From Castanea sativa (Eukaryota > Streptophyta > Magnoliopsida > Fagales > Fagaceae), in NCBI RefSeq assembly GCF_040712315.1, contig NC_134013.1, positions 31,097,001 to 31,161,000 on the forward strand: 64,000 nt of DNA, given 5' to 3'. The first letter of the stretch is position 1. Each line of letters opens with the position of its first letter. Under the pieces are notes generated by a model. It saw nothing but the letters and a program-made list of their open reading frames with translations. It made no database searches and had not been told where the DNA came from. The position numbers and the translations under genes were made by a program. Shown here in pieces: positions 43,961 to 56,260 of the stretch.

Positions 43961-44244
43961 TGCCGAAATGGGGATATACTCCTTTCGTCCAAAAGTTCCA
44001 GCAAAATGTCCTCTTTTTGAAACTATTTAGTGATATACTCTTGTTTTGAAACTCGATTTGTTTAAAATCGAGTTTCCGTAAGGGACTCGAGTTCAGGGAA
44101 CTCGATTTCTAAAAATCAAGTTTTACATTAAAATTCGATTTTTAGAAAATCAAGTTTCAAAACAGGGGCATTTTGCTAGATAGTTTTAGAAATTGGGCAT
44201 TTTGCTAGAATTTTTAGGCGAAGGGGTATATCCCCATTTTGGCC
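43961..44244. mobile_element. Mutator-like MITE (284 bp), 10-bp target duplication
   Basis: Flanked by CTGAAACCCC at 43951-43960 and 44245-44254, a perfect 10-bp duplication. The ends are inverted repeats of about 50 bp: AAATGGGGATATACTCCTTT inward on the left, AAAATGGGGATATACCCCTT on the right after complementing. The interior holds nested palindromes built from CTCGATTT(N)nAAATCGAG. Target length and long ends suit the MULE group. Confidence 0.85.
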
Positions 44245-44254
44245 CTGAAACCCC

Positions 44255-44862
44255 ATTCCTCTTTGTTGCTTTGATTCATGTAGCCTTTCCCATTTCATCA
44301 TGTTTATCTTTCTTTCATCTTAATTTCTTTTGGCCCCTCCAAAATTCATTGATCATTAAATTAATCTCCTCATTTAAAGGTTGCCAGCAACTTGAAGCAA
44401 CACATAGCATGGGTTGGAATAACTTATGCTACTTCTTTGACGAAATAAGTCAAATAATCTTTCATTTCAAACATGAAATACAGGAAAAAAAAATTTAAGA
44501 AAAATGTTATAATGGAATTGAACATATTAAATATTAATTTTTCAGAGATATATTAGAGAAAGACTTTGTTTTGTGATATAACACATTAGGAGAAGAGAGA
44601 TAAATTAAGCAAAATAAGCCATATTGATAATTGACTCTTGATTCCTGACCTCCATCCCCAAGAAGATGAGAAGACTAATGGAATTGATGATTGATCTAGC
44701 CACTGTCGTAATGCACATAGTCTATGCCCTATTAATTGGAACCAAGAAATAAGCCACTGGAACCAAGAAATAAGCCACTTTGCAAGCAAAAACGAAAATT
44801 ATTCATTTTTTTGTGTCATTCAATTGTGAGATGCCTAAAGGATAATTTTTCGGTCAGCAATA
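44255..44862. other. host DNA, right part of a diverged duplicate
   Basis: CATTCCTCTTTGTTGCTTTGATT and the following text match 56000-56060. The rest up to 44862 has no supported feature except a 21-bp tandem repeat (GGAACCAAGAAATAAGCCACT twice, 44739-44781). Confidence 0.45.
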
Positions 44863-46052
44863 ATCTATATATATATATTACTAAAATCTGAAGCATAGCA
44901 TTTAATATTGCTACGCTCACTTTGAGCTACATCAGCAACCACGTCATCATTTTTTGTTTCCAATTTTTCTTATATATATTTTTAAACAGTTTCTCATTTA
45001 AGGTGACTTAAAAACTCCATTATTTAAAAATAAAAATATCTTTTAACCATTATCTATATATCATATACTATATAATAAAATTTGAGTTTAGACGTCGTGG
45101 TTACGCCAAGTGACTTCACCAAATTGAAGAAATTTTTTTAGATTTTTAGAGTTTAAGAAAAAATATATAATTTTTCTTCTCCTATAATTTCTAGGTGGAT
45201 AAAAATCTTAATTATCCTTTACTAAAAAAAAGCATAAAGAAAAAAAAAAGTATTAGAAACAAAAAAACGTGAAGGAAAAAATAATTACTGAAAAATGTTA
45301 GATTAACCAAAGAGGTGATAAAGTAGTAGACAAAATTCTAATAATAACAAATGATTGCCCAACTTAAAAATTCTACAATTTGATTAGTTTAACATTAGAC
45401 TTTTTGTTCATATCAAATTCTTCAATGTGGAGTGTGTGTGTGTATATATATATATCAAATAATTCATAATTAATACCCATCATACGTTTTTTTTGCTCTA
45501 TTATTCTCCTCTTCTACCTACAACCTTACAAGCACATATTTGTTTACTCTACTTTTTTTCCCCCATCAAATTTAATATATTTTGTATATTTGTTTAAGCT
45601 GATTTCCTTAAGTTTAATCTAATTTAGAGAATTGTTATGGATTGTCAATTGATTTTTTTTTTTTTTATAATGTCAGTTTGTTTGTTGAGAAAATATATAA
45701 GAAACTGAGCTTTCATGTCTAATTAACTAAGAAATTAATTTTTGAGTCCAAACACAAAAAAACAACAAAATATATAGTCAATATTTTTTTTTTCTTTTCT
45801 AGGGTTTTCTTTTCTTCTTGACAAATAGAGCTAATATTTAGGCTTTTCTAAGCTTTTCTTTTCCTTTTCGTGTTTTGTGTATATAGATGTTGAATTTTTC
45901 TTAATTGATTATATTTATATTTCTGTTTTTTTAATCTCGAGAAGCAACTATTATTAGGAGCATTTGAATTTTCATATATAGAAATCATATTTCTTTTGTT
46001 TTTAGTTAAATGCTATTTTATCAAAATGAATAGACAAAATTAAAGATATAAT

Positions 46053-46187
46053 CTCTTATTAGATGAAATCGACACTGACAAAGACGATTGGAATATTAGA
46101 GTAAAAGTCACAAGAATGTGGGAAGTACTCAATATTAAAACAAATAATGAACTTATGAGTGTTGATTTGCTGCTGCTTGATGAGAAG
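46053..46187 (+). pseudogene. replication protein A (RPA1)-like exon fragment
   Basis: Open from about 46053: LLLDEIDTDKDDWNIRVKV, TRMWEVLNIKTNNELMSVDL, then LLLDEK and a donor (AAG|GTAAGTT at 46187/46188). The pattern W-(N/K)-x-R-V-x-R-x-W matches the start of the first OB fold of plant RPA1-like proteins encoded by Helitrons or captured by them. Later exons cannot be followed with confidence. A piece at about 46500-46530 (ENNQVAHELA) looks like the C-terminal motif of an RNase H fragment, but is weak. Confidence 0.6.
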
Positions 46188-47472
46188 GTAAGTTTTGAAA
46201 TAAAATAATGAAATTAATTTTAGGTCTTCAAATACAATTGAATTTTATTTTCAAAAAAAAAAAAAGTCTATTGCATCTAGAACTGTATTATTGCTAGAAT
46301 TAATTTGAAACTAGAAAAGCAAGTTATCTATTTCTATTTAGAAAACGAACGGAGGCTTTTGCACTAGAAGTAGAAATCTATTTCGCGTTAGAGGAAGGAT
46401 CACATTGCTTTTTCAAGCAGTCAAATCAACGAATCAATTGGGCCTCTTGGACACAAGACACAAAACATCTTTCATGGCTTGCCATGGTTTCAATCTTAGA
46501 AAACAATCAGGTGGCACATGAACTTGCATAACTTCAGTCATCTATAATATGTATTTTGTTGCAATTTTTTCATTGCCTTTTTTACTCTGCCTAATCTTTT
46601 GATTTTTGTGCATATATTGTTGATTTTTTTTCCCCTTGGTCACTTCTTTTATACTCCTTATATGGATCCCATGCAAGCATGCATAAAATTAAAGTTTAAT
46701 TTCATGGTTAGAAGCTTTAGATTTATTTTCTTTATGTGGTACTCATTACAGGAATTTTTTTTTTTAATTCCAGCCATTAATCAGTTCTAAAACTTTACCC
46801 TAATGCTTTGACAATGCTTTAGATAGACACAAATTTTAATTGTCATTATCAACTTTTTTGCATATGCACTGCAAGGTCCTAGAAAGCACATCACAGATGG
46901 GGCACATCAGTGAAGATGTAAAGATGGTTGTAACAAGTTTGATAAATTGGAGTTTTCAGCATGTAAAATGGAAAAGCAAATACAACAACACACATTCTTG
47001 CACATTATTCACAACAATTGGATTGTTTTAGAGCTTAATTAAAAGATATAGTAGATTATATTGCCCATATTGTTAACTAGGAAGCTACTGCATTTGTTTT
47101 AACGGTCTACTATTCTCTTTAATTTGTAGTTTAACTTTAATCTCTATTGCTTGGCATATTGTATCTCTTCATAGTTAAAGCTTTATCCTCGCTTTGAAAA
47201 AACTTATTTAGGTGAATTAGATAGCAAATATCATACCAAGCAGTTTTTTTTTTTGCTACTTATCTTGTTTTGTTAATAATTACAGAGAGAGGTTGAGATC
47301 AAATAATAGAGATTATTGTTCACAAGTAAAGGCCAAAAATGACCTACTATTGAAAGGTATAACTTTTCAATTCTCATCATATCTCAATGCTATATTTTCA
47401 ATAATGGATACAAACTTATTGCTAATGTCTTAACTCTTAGTTTTTCTCAACCAAAAAAAAAAAAAAATTTGA

Positions 47473-47475
<3 letters not shown>

Positions 47476-47529
<54 letters not shown>
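47476..47529. repeat. (TA)n microsatellite
   Basis: About 27 uninterrupted TA units inside the nested Helitron. Confidence 0.98.
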
Positions 47530-47532
<3 letters not shown>

Positions 47533-48009
47533 TTCAAGTTTTGGTGTCTTTTCCCATGCTTTCAAGGACAAAAATTAAATTTTCATGTAAGTCTCTCTAC
47601 TTCAAATTTTTAAATGTTTATTAATTTAGATTGTTCATAATTATTGAATTAATGTTTCCATTTAAATATGTTTCAATCATTTTTTGGATAGCTTTTAGTT
47701 ATTAAATTCAAGGTTTTTCCAATTAAATATTACTTGAGCCTTAAATCTCAATTAATTATGCAGAATCCATTTATATTTTTTAGGTACCTCCTTTTATATT
47801 AGTTACATGGCTATCTACCATCTTCCATTCAATTATTTTATATATTCTTTAATAATACATTAGTCTCACACAGTATGTATTCATTATATAACTTAAAAGT
47901 AAATTTTTTTTTATTATCTATTTTATTATTTAATTTTAATTAAATTAATATAAAAATAGTTTATATATGAATTTTGATTAAACCGTGCATTGCACAAGTA
48001 TAATACTAG

Positions 48010-48735
48010 TATATATATATATATATATAACTGAAGCCTCTGAAACTCACACAATTTTTCACGTCAACACAATATTTATATAAAATTATCATTTTATTTA
48101 AATAAAATTATTTTTGTTTAGTTCAAACTTAACAAGGAGTGAAACTCTATCTCTATAACAAGTCTAATTTAAAGTCAAACTCATTATTTTTTTAAACAAA
48201 ATTATTTTTGTTTAATCCAAACTTAACAAGGAGTTAAACTCTATCTCTCTAACAAGTCCAACTTAAACTCAAACTCAAATGTTGATATTATTATTATTAT
48301 TATTATTATTATTATCTCTCTACTTCACTAACGTGATATTTTATTATATGGTGTAAACTTATAAGTATGGATTATTCTTTTGAATATAACCCAATCTTTT
48401 TCTTATATTTTTCTATTTTTTAGTCATATATATATTTTCAATAATTTCTAAGCCATAAATCATTTGATTCTTTAATATTTTTTAGTCTTTCAAAAGTTTT
48501 AATATCTGAATTTTTAAGTTATTTTTTACAATATCTGAAATTATCTGACAAATTTTTTGTAAACCATTGCACGTTCAAGTAATGACTTATTCATCAAATT
48601 ATAACACAAATTGAAGTCATACTAGAGCAAATAATGTAATTGTGTAGTTTCTTAATCAATTTAAGATTTTATTAAATTATTTTAGTCTACCTCACAAATA
48701 AGTAGGTTCCCGTGCATAGCACGGGTTAGCAACTA
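48010..48735 (+). mobile_element. short Helitron-like unit directly after the nested one
   Basis: Begins with the (TA)n-rich stretch right after the CTAG of the previous unit and runs to CCCGTGCATAGCACGGGTTA, a perfect 7-bp-stem hairpin, then GCAA and CTAG (48732-48735) and T. It includes two copies of a 60-bp segment (TTTTTGTTTA-TCCAAACTTAACAAGGAGT... about 48110-48265) and an (ATT)n run. Confidence 0.5.
48286..48315. repeat. (ATT)n microsatellite
   Basis: About ten ATT units. Confidence 0.95.
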
Positions 48736-48929
48736 GTTTTTATTATTAATTTTCCAAAACTCTTCCTCCCTTTTACCTCTTCATCTCCCCATTACTTTCT
48801 ACCTTAATATCATTCTTTCTCTACCTTTTTATATTACTTTATTTTGACTCTTCTTATTCTCAACATCTTACTATAAATTTGACATTTTCTTTTTCATTCT
48901 ATGCATAGTGTTCTCATACAGAAAAGATT

Positions 48930-48931
<2 letters not shown>

Positions 48932-48984
<53 letters not shown>
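48932..48984. repeat. (TC)n microsatellite
   Basis: About 26 TC units in the outer Helitron. A matching run at 51816-51861 lies at the same relative place in the following Helitron. Confidence 0.98.
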
Positions 48985-48987
<3 letters not shown>

Positions 48988-51162
48988 TTGTTTTTCATTT
49001 TTTTTATTGCATCAATTCTTTAGGTTGATGAATTTTTGTGTTAATTAAAATTCTACTTTGGGTTGATGCAATTTAGTTTTGTGTTTTAAGTTGTTATCTT
49101 TTATATTCTCTTTGATTAAATATTAGCCTACTGCATTATACATATAGTATTATACATATAGTATATAATAATATAATGTTATTATATTACATAGAATGAT
49201 TTGGATAATTTGATATTTATTGCTATATATTTTATTTTTACTATTTTTTCCTCTCATCTTATTTTATTCAACATTTAAATCCAATCACATTCTCCATACA
49301 ATTAAATTATGCAGCACAAATCAAGAAAATGGCTAAACACAAACTTGTCTTCCTTTACCATAAATTTGGGGAAATCAATATATTTGTGTGATAAAGAGTC
49401 ATATAATTTATAATTTAGATAGCACCCTTTGAATGTGTTTAGGCCCATAGATTGAGCAATTTGTAGACTTAAAAGGCTATTGAGAATGAACTTTTTGGAT
49501 CAAGCCTAAAAAACTATGAACCTATATATCATTTAAATAAAACTTTTATCATAGATACATTAATATTTTTTGCCACAAATTTAAATCACGCAAACTTAAT
49601 AATTTTATATTATGTGTTAGAATTGTCTATGCTTCTTATTCTCAAAAATATTATGTATCATCTTTAAAGGATGCCAACAATATTGATCTTATGGGAAAAG
49701 TTACATAAAATATTGAGAATTTTTTTTTATATTACAATCTACTAAAAATGCTTTTTAAATATTTAAACCTTTCTATTTTTCATATCACTGACGTGTTTTA
49801 TAACTACCACATGTGTTAACTTAAGTCTTAATATTCTTAAGTTGTTTCGGCGAAAAGAAAAAAAAATGGTTGTCACAAAAGAGAAGTTCATGTAAAGTTT
49901 TTTGCAAAATGAAATATCTATTTTGTAAGGCCACCAAACTTGATAATTTGCAAATGATGGAACCGCTCACAACAATATTTGCATAGTTATATAGTTCCAG
50001 CTAAAGTAATCATGTATACTTTTAGTCTTCAAAATACACACATCTACAAGTGGTTAAGCGTTTATCTTGGGTAGTTTTAACTTTCATATAATTTTACCTT
50101 TACGTATTCATCTATTTTAATGTAGATTTTTGTTTTCAAAAAAAAAAATTTTAATTTAGATATTTATAAGTAAACAATGAAATAATGATTCATGAATAAT
50201 CAAAAACAAAAAACAAATTATCTATACATATTTATCTTGTGTGGTTATAACTTTACATATAATTTTCCATTTATATATTCATCTACTTTAATTTAGATGT
50301 TTATAACTTAATAATGAAATCTATAAATAAGGTAATTAAAACAATTATATTTCTACAATGCAAAAAGTCAAAAATTCTTTTTTCAAAAAAGGCCTTTTAC
50401 ATTTCCTTGGAATTTTTTTTAATAAAACCTTTGACATACCACTAACCTAACCACTTCATAAATTAATAAAATTTAAGGCTCATAATTACTTTCGTTAATA
50501 TATTATGGATATCTTAATTGATTGAGACCAAACTAAAGAAATGTCTTTCATATTTCCTTGAAAATTCAGAAGGGGAAAAAAAAAACCCCCCCTTTTACAT
50601 ACCACTAATGTAACTACATCTATAATTATTTAAGTCATCCATGATATCTATTTCTTATTGATATAACCATAAAATTTACAACTAGCAAAGGAACATACAA
50701 AGTAATAAAGGATAAATGAAGGAAGAAAAAAAGAAATGAAATCAAATGTCAATTAATAACAGTTATTTGGAAAATAAAAAGGTGGTCAAGAAGAGTAAAA
50801 AATAAAATAGAGATGGCTATACAGAGGACATTGAAAACTATATAGTACAATAAAATCAACAGTTAAATATAATAATACAAAATTTAAAACTAAACAAACT
50901 CTAACTAGGGAAATTATATATATATAATCATAATCTTCTTACACCATGACTTCAAAAAAATTTAATGAATAGTTCTACCTTTTATTTAATGTCTATGTTA
51001 TGCAAATCATCAACCAATAAATATCTGATAATGGTAAAAAATGTTATAAACAAGATTATGAAAAATATGATAATTTTTTTTAAAACTCTTTATAAAGTCT
51101 AGGGACTAAAATAATATTTTATTTAAAAAATTATCACGCGCAATGCACGGATTTGCGACTAG

Positions 51163-51813
51163 TCTATATTATATCTAAAAGCTGAGACGTAGAATTTTAT
51201 GTTGCTATACTCTTATTGAGCCATCTTATCAGCCACGTCATACATAAAACAATCAAATATAGTTCATGGACAAACCTATTAATGCACTCCATTACTATTC
51301 AACATGTTACTATTCATTTGTTTTAAATGCAAATATTTGACTATTTAGCTACCTAAATTGATTTCAAATTTTGATTCTTCCTTCTAATTTCAAGTAATTG
51401 TTAAAATTGAATAATTAATTATCTTTTTAGTGGATATATGCACATGTTTGACTATTCATTACAAATGTTACTATTCATTAGATGCAAATTTTTTATTATA
51501 TTCAAATACCCAAATTGATTTCAAATTTTCGTTTTCTTCTTTCTAATTTCAAGTAATTATTAAAATTAAATATTTAAACTTTTCATCTTATTATTCTGAA
51601 GAAAAAAATAAAAATAAAACTCTTCTTCTCTTCCTCCAACTTTTCCCCTCCCTTTTGCCTCTTTATCTCCCTACTACTCTTTACTTTACCGTTAAACTTC
51701 ATTTATCATTTTCTCTTTTTTATATTTTGTCTCTTCTTTTCCCATCTTATTTTGTATAAATTCAATATCACTTATTTCATTCAATCCATATTTTATCCTT
51801 ACAAAAATTGTGA

Positions 51814-51864
<51 letters not shown>

Positions 51865-53049
51865 TTTTTTCTTTCTTGTAACTCTAATTTAGGTTGATGG
51901 TTTTTTTATTTAATTTTTTGTGTTGTATTTTTCAAATTTCCCATAAAAAATCACTCTTATAGTTTTGGTTGAATTTTGGTTTGGGTTAATATGTAGTTTT
52001 TTTTTTTTTTTTTTTAAATTTGAGTTTATACATGGATATGAATTTGAATGTGCCTAACAATGGACTTTCACTGAACAAAAATGTATGCACATTGTTTTTA
52101 GCTTCATATACTTCTTTGGTAATGTGAAATTGAGAAAGAGAAAAGGGTAGGCAAAGGATGTATAGTCTTTTATAATCCCCTATGTCTTGAAGAAAGTGGA
52201 GGGCCTATTAGTCCCCCTTCTACTGGAATTTTGTATAGAAAACATTTTGCTATAAGTTCCTTGACTTTTTTATTTTGGTCATTTTATTACAAATAATTAG
52301 CATCTCCACCATCAAATTTTTAGTGAATTTGAACTTTCTTGGTAAGCTTTTACTTGACTTAGTTGATCATCTTTACTGAAAATGCCAAAAAGAGAATAAG
52401 ATAAAATATAATTTACTATAGGTCATCATTAAACTATTAATGTTTTTATGTATAGATACTTAAGGAATTTTTTCTTTTTGCAATTTATTTTATTTTATAT
52501 TTCCACTTTATGATATATGATTTATTGATAATGATCTATTGTATAGCTATCTTTATTTACTTTTTCACTTAGTTTCAATTGTGAGGAAGAAAGAGATGTG
52601 GATCTATGTTTTGAAAAAAAATATACCTATAAGAGTTGAATTGCATAGATATAGAGACTTGAATCCCAGCCCTTACCCGCCATACCCCACAAGCACTTAT
52701 ACTTGTAGAGTGATCATCGCACCAAGGGTGTGCAGTGGTGAAAAAAAATACCTATAAGAGTTGAGCTGCATAGATCTGTATAGTCATAAACAAAGTATAC
52801 TTAGTTACAACTTGATCTAATAGTTCTCACACTATTGATTTAAAAAAAAAAATTTTATTGCATTGTGTTTTCATACATATCTCACTATATATAATATCTG
52901 ACTACAAAAAACTTCTAATTTAAAAAATAATTTCAAATAACACATATTGAACTTTTAAAAATATGCAATCTTATATATTAATTCAATAATTATCTAATAA
53001 AAAATAATCATATGAAAATTTCCCATGCATCGCGCGGGTCTGCAACTAG
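51163..53049 (+). mobile_element. Helitron (1.9 kb), head-to-tail with the previous one
   Basis: Starts TCTATATTATATCTAAAAGC immediately after the CTAG of the preceding unit. Ends at CATGCATCGCGCGGGTCTGCAA, then CTAG (53046-53049) and T. Interior resembles 48760-49100. No gene inside; the open frame at 52539-52757 has no recognisable motif. Confidence 0.55.
51816..51861. repeat. (TC)n microsatellite
   Basis: About 22 units, homologous in position to 48932-48984. Confidence 0.98.
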
Positions 53050-53521
53050 TTACTATAAATAAAGAAAATAAAATCAAACACCGAGAAGTGCTATTGGGCA
53101 TGAAGCTTTGATGTTTCACTTTTGATTTTTTTTTCTTTTTTTTTGAGAAACAAACACACTCCCACACACAATGGATAGGGAAAAGGGTTCTAATACAAAA
53201 GTAATCACTTATGAAACTTGAGACAACTTGTTCTTTCTTTTTTTTTTGTTTCACTTTTATGGGGGAGGGGGGGAGGGGATACAATGACTTATAATTTTTT
53301 TTGAGGACACGATTCTTGGATTGGTTTCTTCTCCAAACTATCTGAACTTGCAATACATATGTGCTCCTCCAACCTTCAAGAAACAACCAATTATTATCAG
53401 ATTCATTTGGGAAAAATATGGATTGAGTAAGAAAAACATATGCATAACTTTTAAATAAATAAATAAAATGAGTAATATTCACACGAAAAATGGTACGACA
53501 TAAATTTAAAAAAATAATAAC

Positions 53522-54269
53522 TGTAAGTGCACAGTTGCACCTGGCCCCAAGAACAGTTTCGGGCTTAGGCCCAATGAGCCTTAAACAATGTAATTTGTAG
53601 AGTGTGGGCTTGAAACCCAGGTTAGAAGTGTTTGAGGATTAAATGGCAAGCCAAAGATTATAAACACTTAAAAACAACAAAGAATACTATAAGTCAATCT
53701 GCTCGGACGTAAGCCGAGAACTGTTCTTATATTATTTCTCTCTCTCTTTTTCTCTTTCCTTTAGGTTACAAAGAGGGATCCTCTTTTCTGTCTTAGATTC
53801 CTCTTTAAATACTACTCTTTTGAATACTTTGTATACGTGTTGCCTCACCTCCCCCTTAGCCTAGATATTTCTTTTCTCAGTGCCTTTGAATAGTAACCAG
53901 AAGTTTCTCTTCCACTGTTCAGGTGTCACTTCCCCATAAATGTGGCCAGGGTGGTAGGTGCAGGGTCTTAAATGTGGAGGTGGCAGCCTTTATCTTTGAC
54001 ATTTCTTCAACACCGGTGCTTCTGGGGCATTCTAGGGTTTACCCCTTTTAACCATTGGCCTTAACCGTGTCATCCCCTAATCTTTACTACGAAATCCCAA
54101 GTTCTTCGGTGTCCATCCGAGGGTAAATTCACCCTCGGCTGGATCCTCGGATCCTCGGCGTATGGGCCGACCCATAGTACTAACAAATTCTAAACCCAGG
54201 AGCAGGTCGGCCTTCCTTAACACGGCCCAAAAGGCCCACATTCTCATCAGGATCTTTTTGCCCCCCACA
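53522..54269 (-). mobile_element. gypsy-type solo LTR (748 bp)
   Basis: On -, TGTGGGGGGCAAAAAGATCC (54269 downward) to ...GTGCACTTACA (53522). Flanks ATAAC (53517-53521) and ATAAA (54270-54274) are a likely target duplication with one change. It includes the GGATCCTCGG-type repeated words around 54115-54160 and the GCTCGGACGTAAGCCGAG inverted repeat near 53700. No internal region. Confidence 0.8.
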
Positions 54270-54274
54270 ATAAA

Positions 54275-55225
54275 TTACCTGTTGATCCTATGAAAACCAT
54301 ATTATATGATACACTCATGATATTCTATCACAAACAATGATCTTTTCTTAGGACCATTAGCATCGTTAACACAAAAATACTTGCATCCAAAAATTTCTCT
54401 TATAATTGGATAGCTCATAAAAAATATGAACATTTTCAAAAAAGAGGGGTACTCCATCACTATTTCTTTTGAACTCACAAAATTGTTATTCTTATATTGA
54501 AACCTGACTTGGAACCCTTGGACTGGAGTTTATATAGGCATAATAAAGATATAAATGCTTTCTACACGGTATTGATTTGTAAATATTAAGAAATATCTTC
54601 TTCATCATCATTAATTAATATAGGATATGCTCAATTCTAAATATTATCATTCTACCCATATTTTGTAACCTTTTTGTTTTTGGTAAGCAAGCCCAACCAA
54701 CTATGCAACAACTAATAAACATATGAATTTGCATTAATTATTGAAATTTTATAAGAATATCGCTAAGATCACTTGCTGAAATTAACTAATAAACATAATT
54801 ATTACCATTAAATTTTCCAAATGCTCACAAATGTTTTTACTTGAGCATATGTAAAAGGAAAGTAATCTTGATTCCCTTCTAGATAAGTCATTTCAAATTA
54901 TACCACAAAGATATTGCTGAGATCACCTACTAAAATTAGTTAGGTCTATAATTATGATTAAATTTTGGAAATTCTCACAAATTTGAAATTTGTTCTTTCT
55001 TGAGCATGCGTAGAACACACGTAAAATTGATTTATTTCCAAATAAGGTCATGCATAAGGTTTATCTCATGGATGTAATCCTCTAAAGAATTTCCTTGAAA
55101 ACACTAATACTTTTTTGTTTGTGAAATTTTTATTTTTATCATACTTTTTGGAAGGTGAGCCTAGGTGTTAAGTGGTAAGTGACATGCACAAAAATGTTAA
55201 AGGTAAAATCTTGGGCATGAAACCC
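54275..55225. other. AT-rich intergenic DNA
   Basis: No gene. Two similar stretches (AAGATATTGCTGAGATCAC / AATATCGCTAAGATCACTTG near 54760 and 54910) suggest a small old duplication. Confidence 0.4.
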
Positions 55226-55227
55226 CA

Positions 55228-55473
55228 AGGGGTGTGGCGTATTGGTTAGGTGAACTCTGGGACAAGCAATAAAACTCTAACGTCTTGGGTTCGAGCAGCC
55301 ATACGTGCATTCACTCCCTTTAGGCCATTGGACAAGGGGAATTTAATTGCCCCTTGAATTACCCGAGGTGCACTTGTGGGATACTCCTTACTAAGGGCCT
55401 GTGCACCCCAGCATTAGTTAGGACAAAGTCTTGCATACCTAGTGCCAATTTAATAAAAAAAAAAAAAAAAAAA
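55228..55473 (+). mobile_element. tRNA-derived SINE (246 bp)
   Basis: The 5' end holds pol III A-box-like GTGTGGCGTATTGGTTAGG (55232-55250) and B box GGTTCGAGC (55288-55296), about 40 bp apart. A tRNA-unrelated body and a run of about 19 A (55455-55473) follow. This is the layout of plant SINEs. A target duplication was not found. It lies in the + orientation. Confidence 0.8.
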
Positions 55474-55559
55474 GCTTGAGAGTTAAAGTTATTTTGGTCC
55501 AATTAATTGCTTGGTCCATCAGTGCACTAGCTAGGCTAGATACAAATGGGCCAAAACAA

Positions 55560-56260
55560 CCCCTATAAGATCTTCTATTCTTCTTGTAAGTGAGTTTGAA
55601 GCCCATTAGGAATTTCATGGAACAAAAAATGGTACTTTGGACATATATGTCACCATTATAAGCTTTATCCTTTGATTTGCAACTCCTCATTCAAGGATTT
55701 GTTTTTCACATCTATCAGAGCACGCACTTTGCATCTTGTGGAAGGTTTAATAGTTCGAGATATTACCTCAAAGATGGAAGGCTTCAACATCCATGTATTG
55801 CCTGATATTTTTCACACTACACCCTTTTCTTATTCTCCATCTACTTTTATCACCCCACTTGCATCAAGCTGCTTTTCCATGTGTATGTCTGTATGAAGCA
55901 TCGTCACGTATATACTATATAGTAAAAAGTTCATGTTATGCATTAGTCTTCAATCTTGTTTGACTAACAATTTTTTTTTTTTTGGGACGTTCCAAAACCC
56001 CATTCCACTTTGTTGATTTGATTAGCGTAACCTTTCTTTGATCTCCATAAATGTTTTCTTCTTTGATCTTCCTATTTTGAAAGGAATCTTAAACATTTTT
56101 AATTTTTTTCACTTCTTGGACCAATAGTTTGCTTCTGATTTACTCCTTTTATATCACTTATTGTGTTTTTAATTGAAAAACAATAAGACTTCTCTCTATT
56201 TATCTTTTGGCATATGTTTCTTTAGATTGTTTCAAATTACCCAACATTCTTTCACAGCTG
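55560..56260. repeat. diverged duplicate of 34930-35231 plus 43863-44440
   Basis: Shared order of words with the split copy: CTATATAGTA(A/C)AAA, TTATG(C/T)ATTAGT, GACTAAC/GGCTAATTAAC, AACCCCATTCC(A/T)CTTTGTTG. Right-hand copy, with no transposon inside except a T-run. Its 5' edge lies just downstream of the SINE. Function unknown. Confidence 0.55.

Larger units (their letters stand above)
45053..48009 (+). mobile_element. nested Helitron with RPA-like exon
   Basis: 5' end about TCTATATATCATATACTATA. 3' end GTGCATTGCAC, ten bases, then CTAG (48006-48009) and T. The palindrome followed by CTAG|T is the Helitron terminus pattern. It contains an exon-like replication protein A fragment at 46053-46187, a gene type carried by plant Helitrons. 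Confidence 0.5.
44863..51162 (+). mobile_element. Helitron (outer), interrupted by two further Helitron-like units
   Basis: Proposed 5' end TCTATATATATATATTAC at 44863, with text like the unit at 51163 (TGAAGCATAGCATTTAATATTG vs TGAGACGTAGAATTTTATGTTG, then CAGC-ACGTCAT). Proposed 3' end CTAG at 51159-51162, after the imperfect hairpin CGCGCAATGCACGG. Interior 48760-49100 (CTCTTCCTCCCTTTTACC..., then (TC)n, then AGGTTGATG) parallels 51610-51900 of the next unit. No RepHel coding. Assignment of the ends is by pattern only. Confidence 0.45.

Noticed and set aside
46850..47035. Open frame of 63 codons on + in the nested Helitron, considered as another captured exon
   Set aside because: No recognisable domain and no clear splice signals; left out as unsupported.
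52994..53482. 162-codon open frame on -
   Set aside because: Crosses the Helitron end into AT-rich flank, low-complexity Lys-rich composition, no domain.
55232..55300. Possible tRNA gene
   Set aside because: Only A and B boxes are tRNA-like; the rest does not fold as a cloverleaf, and a SINE body and A tail follow.
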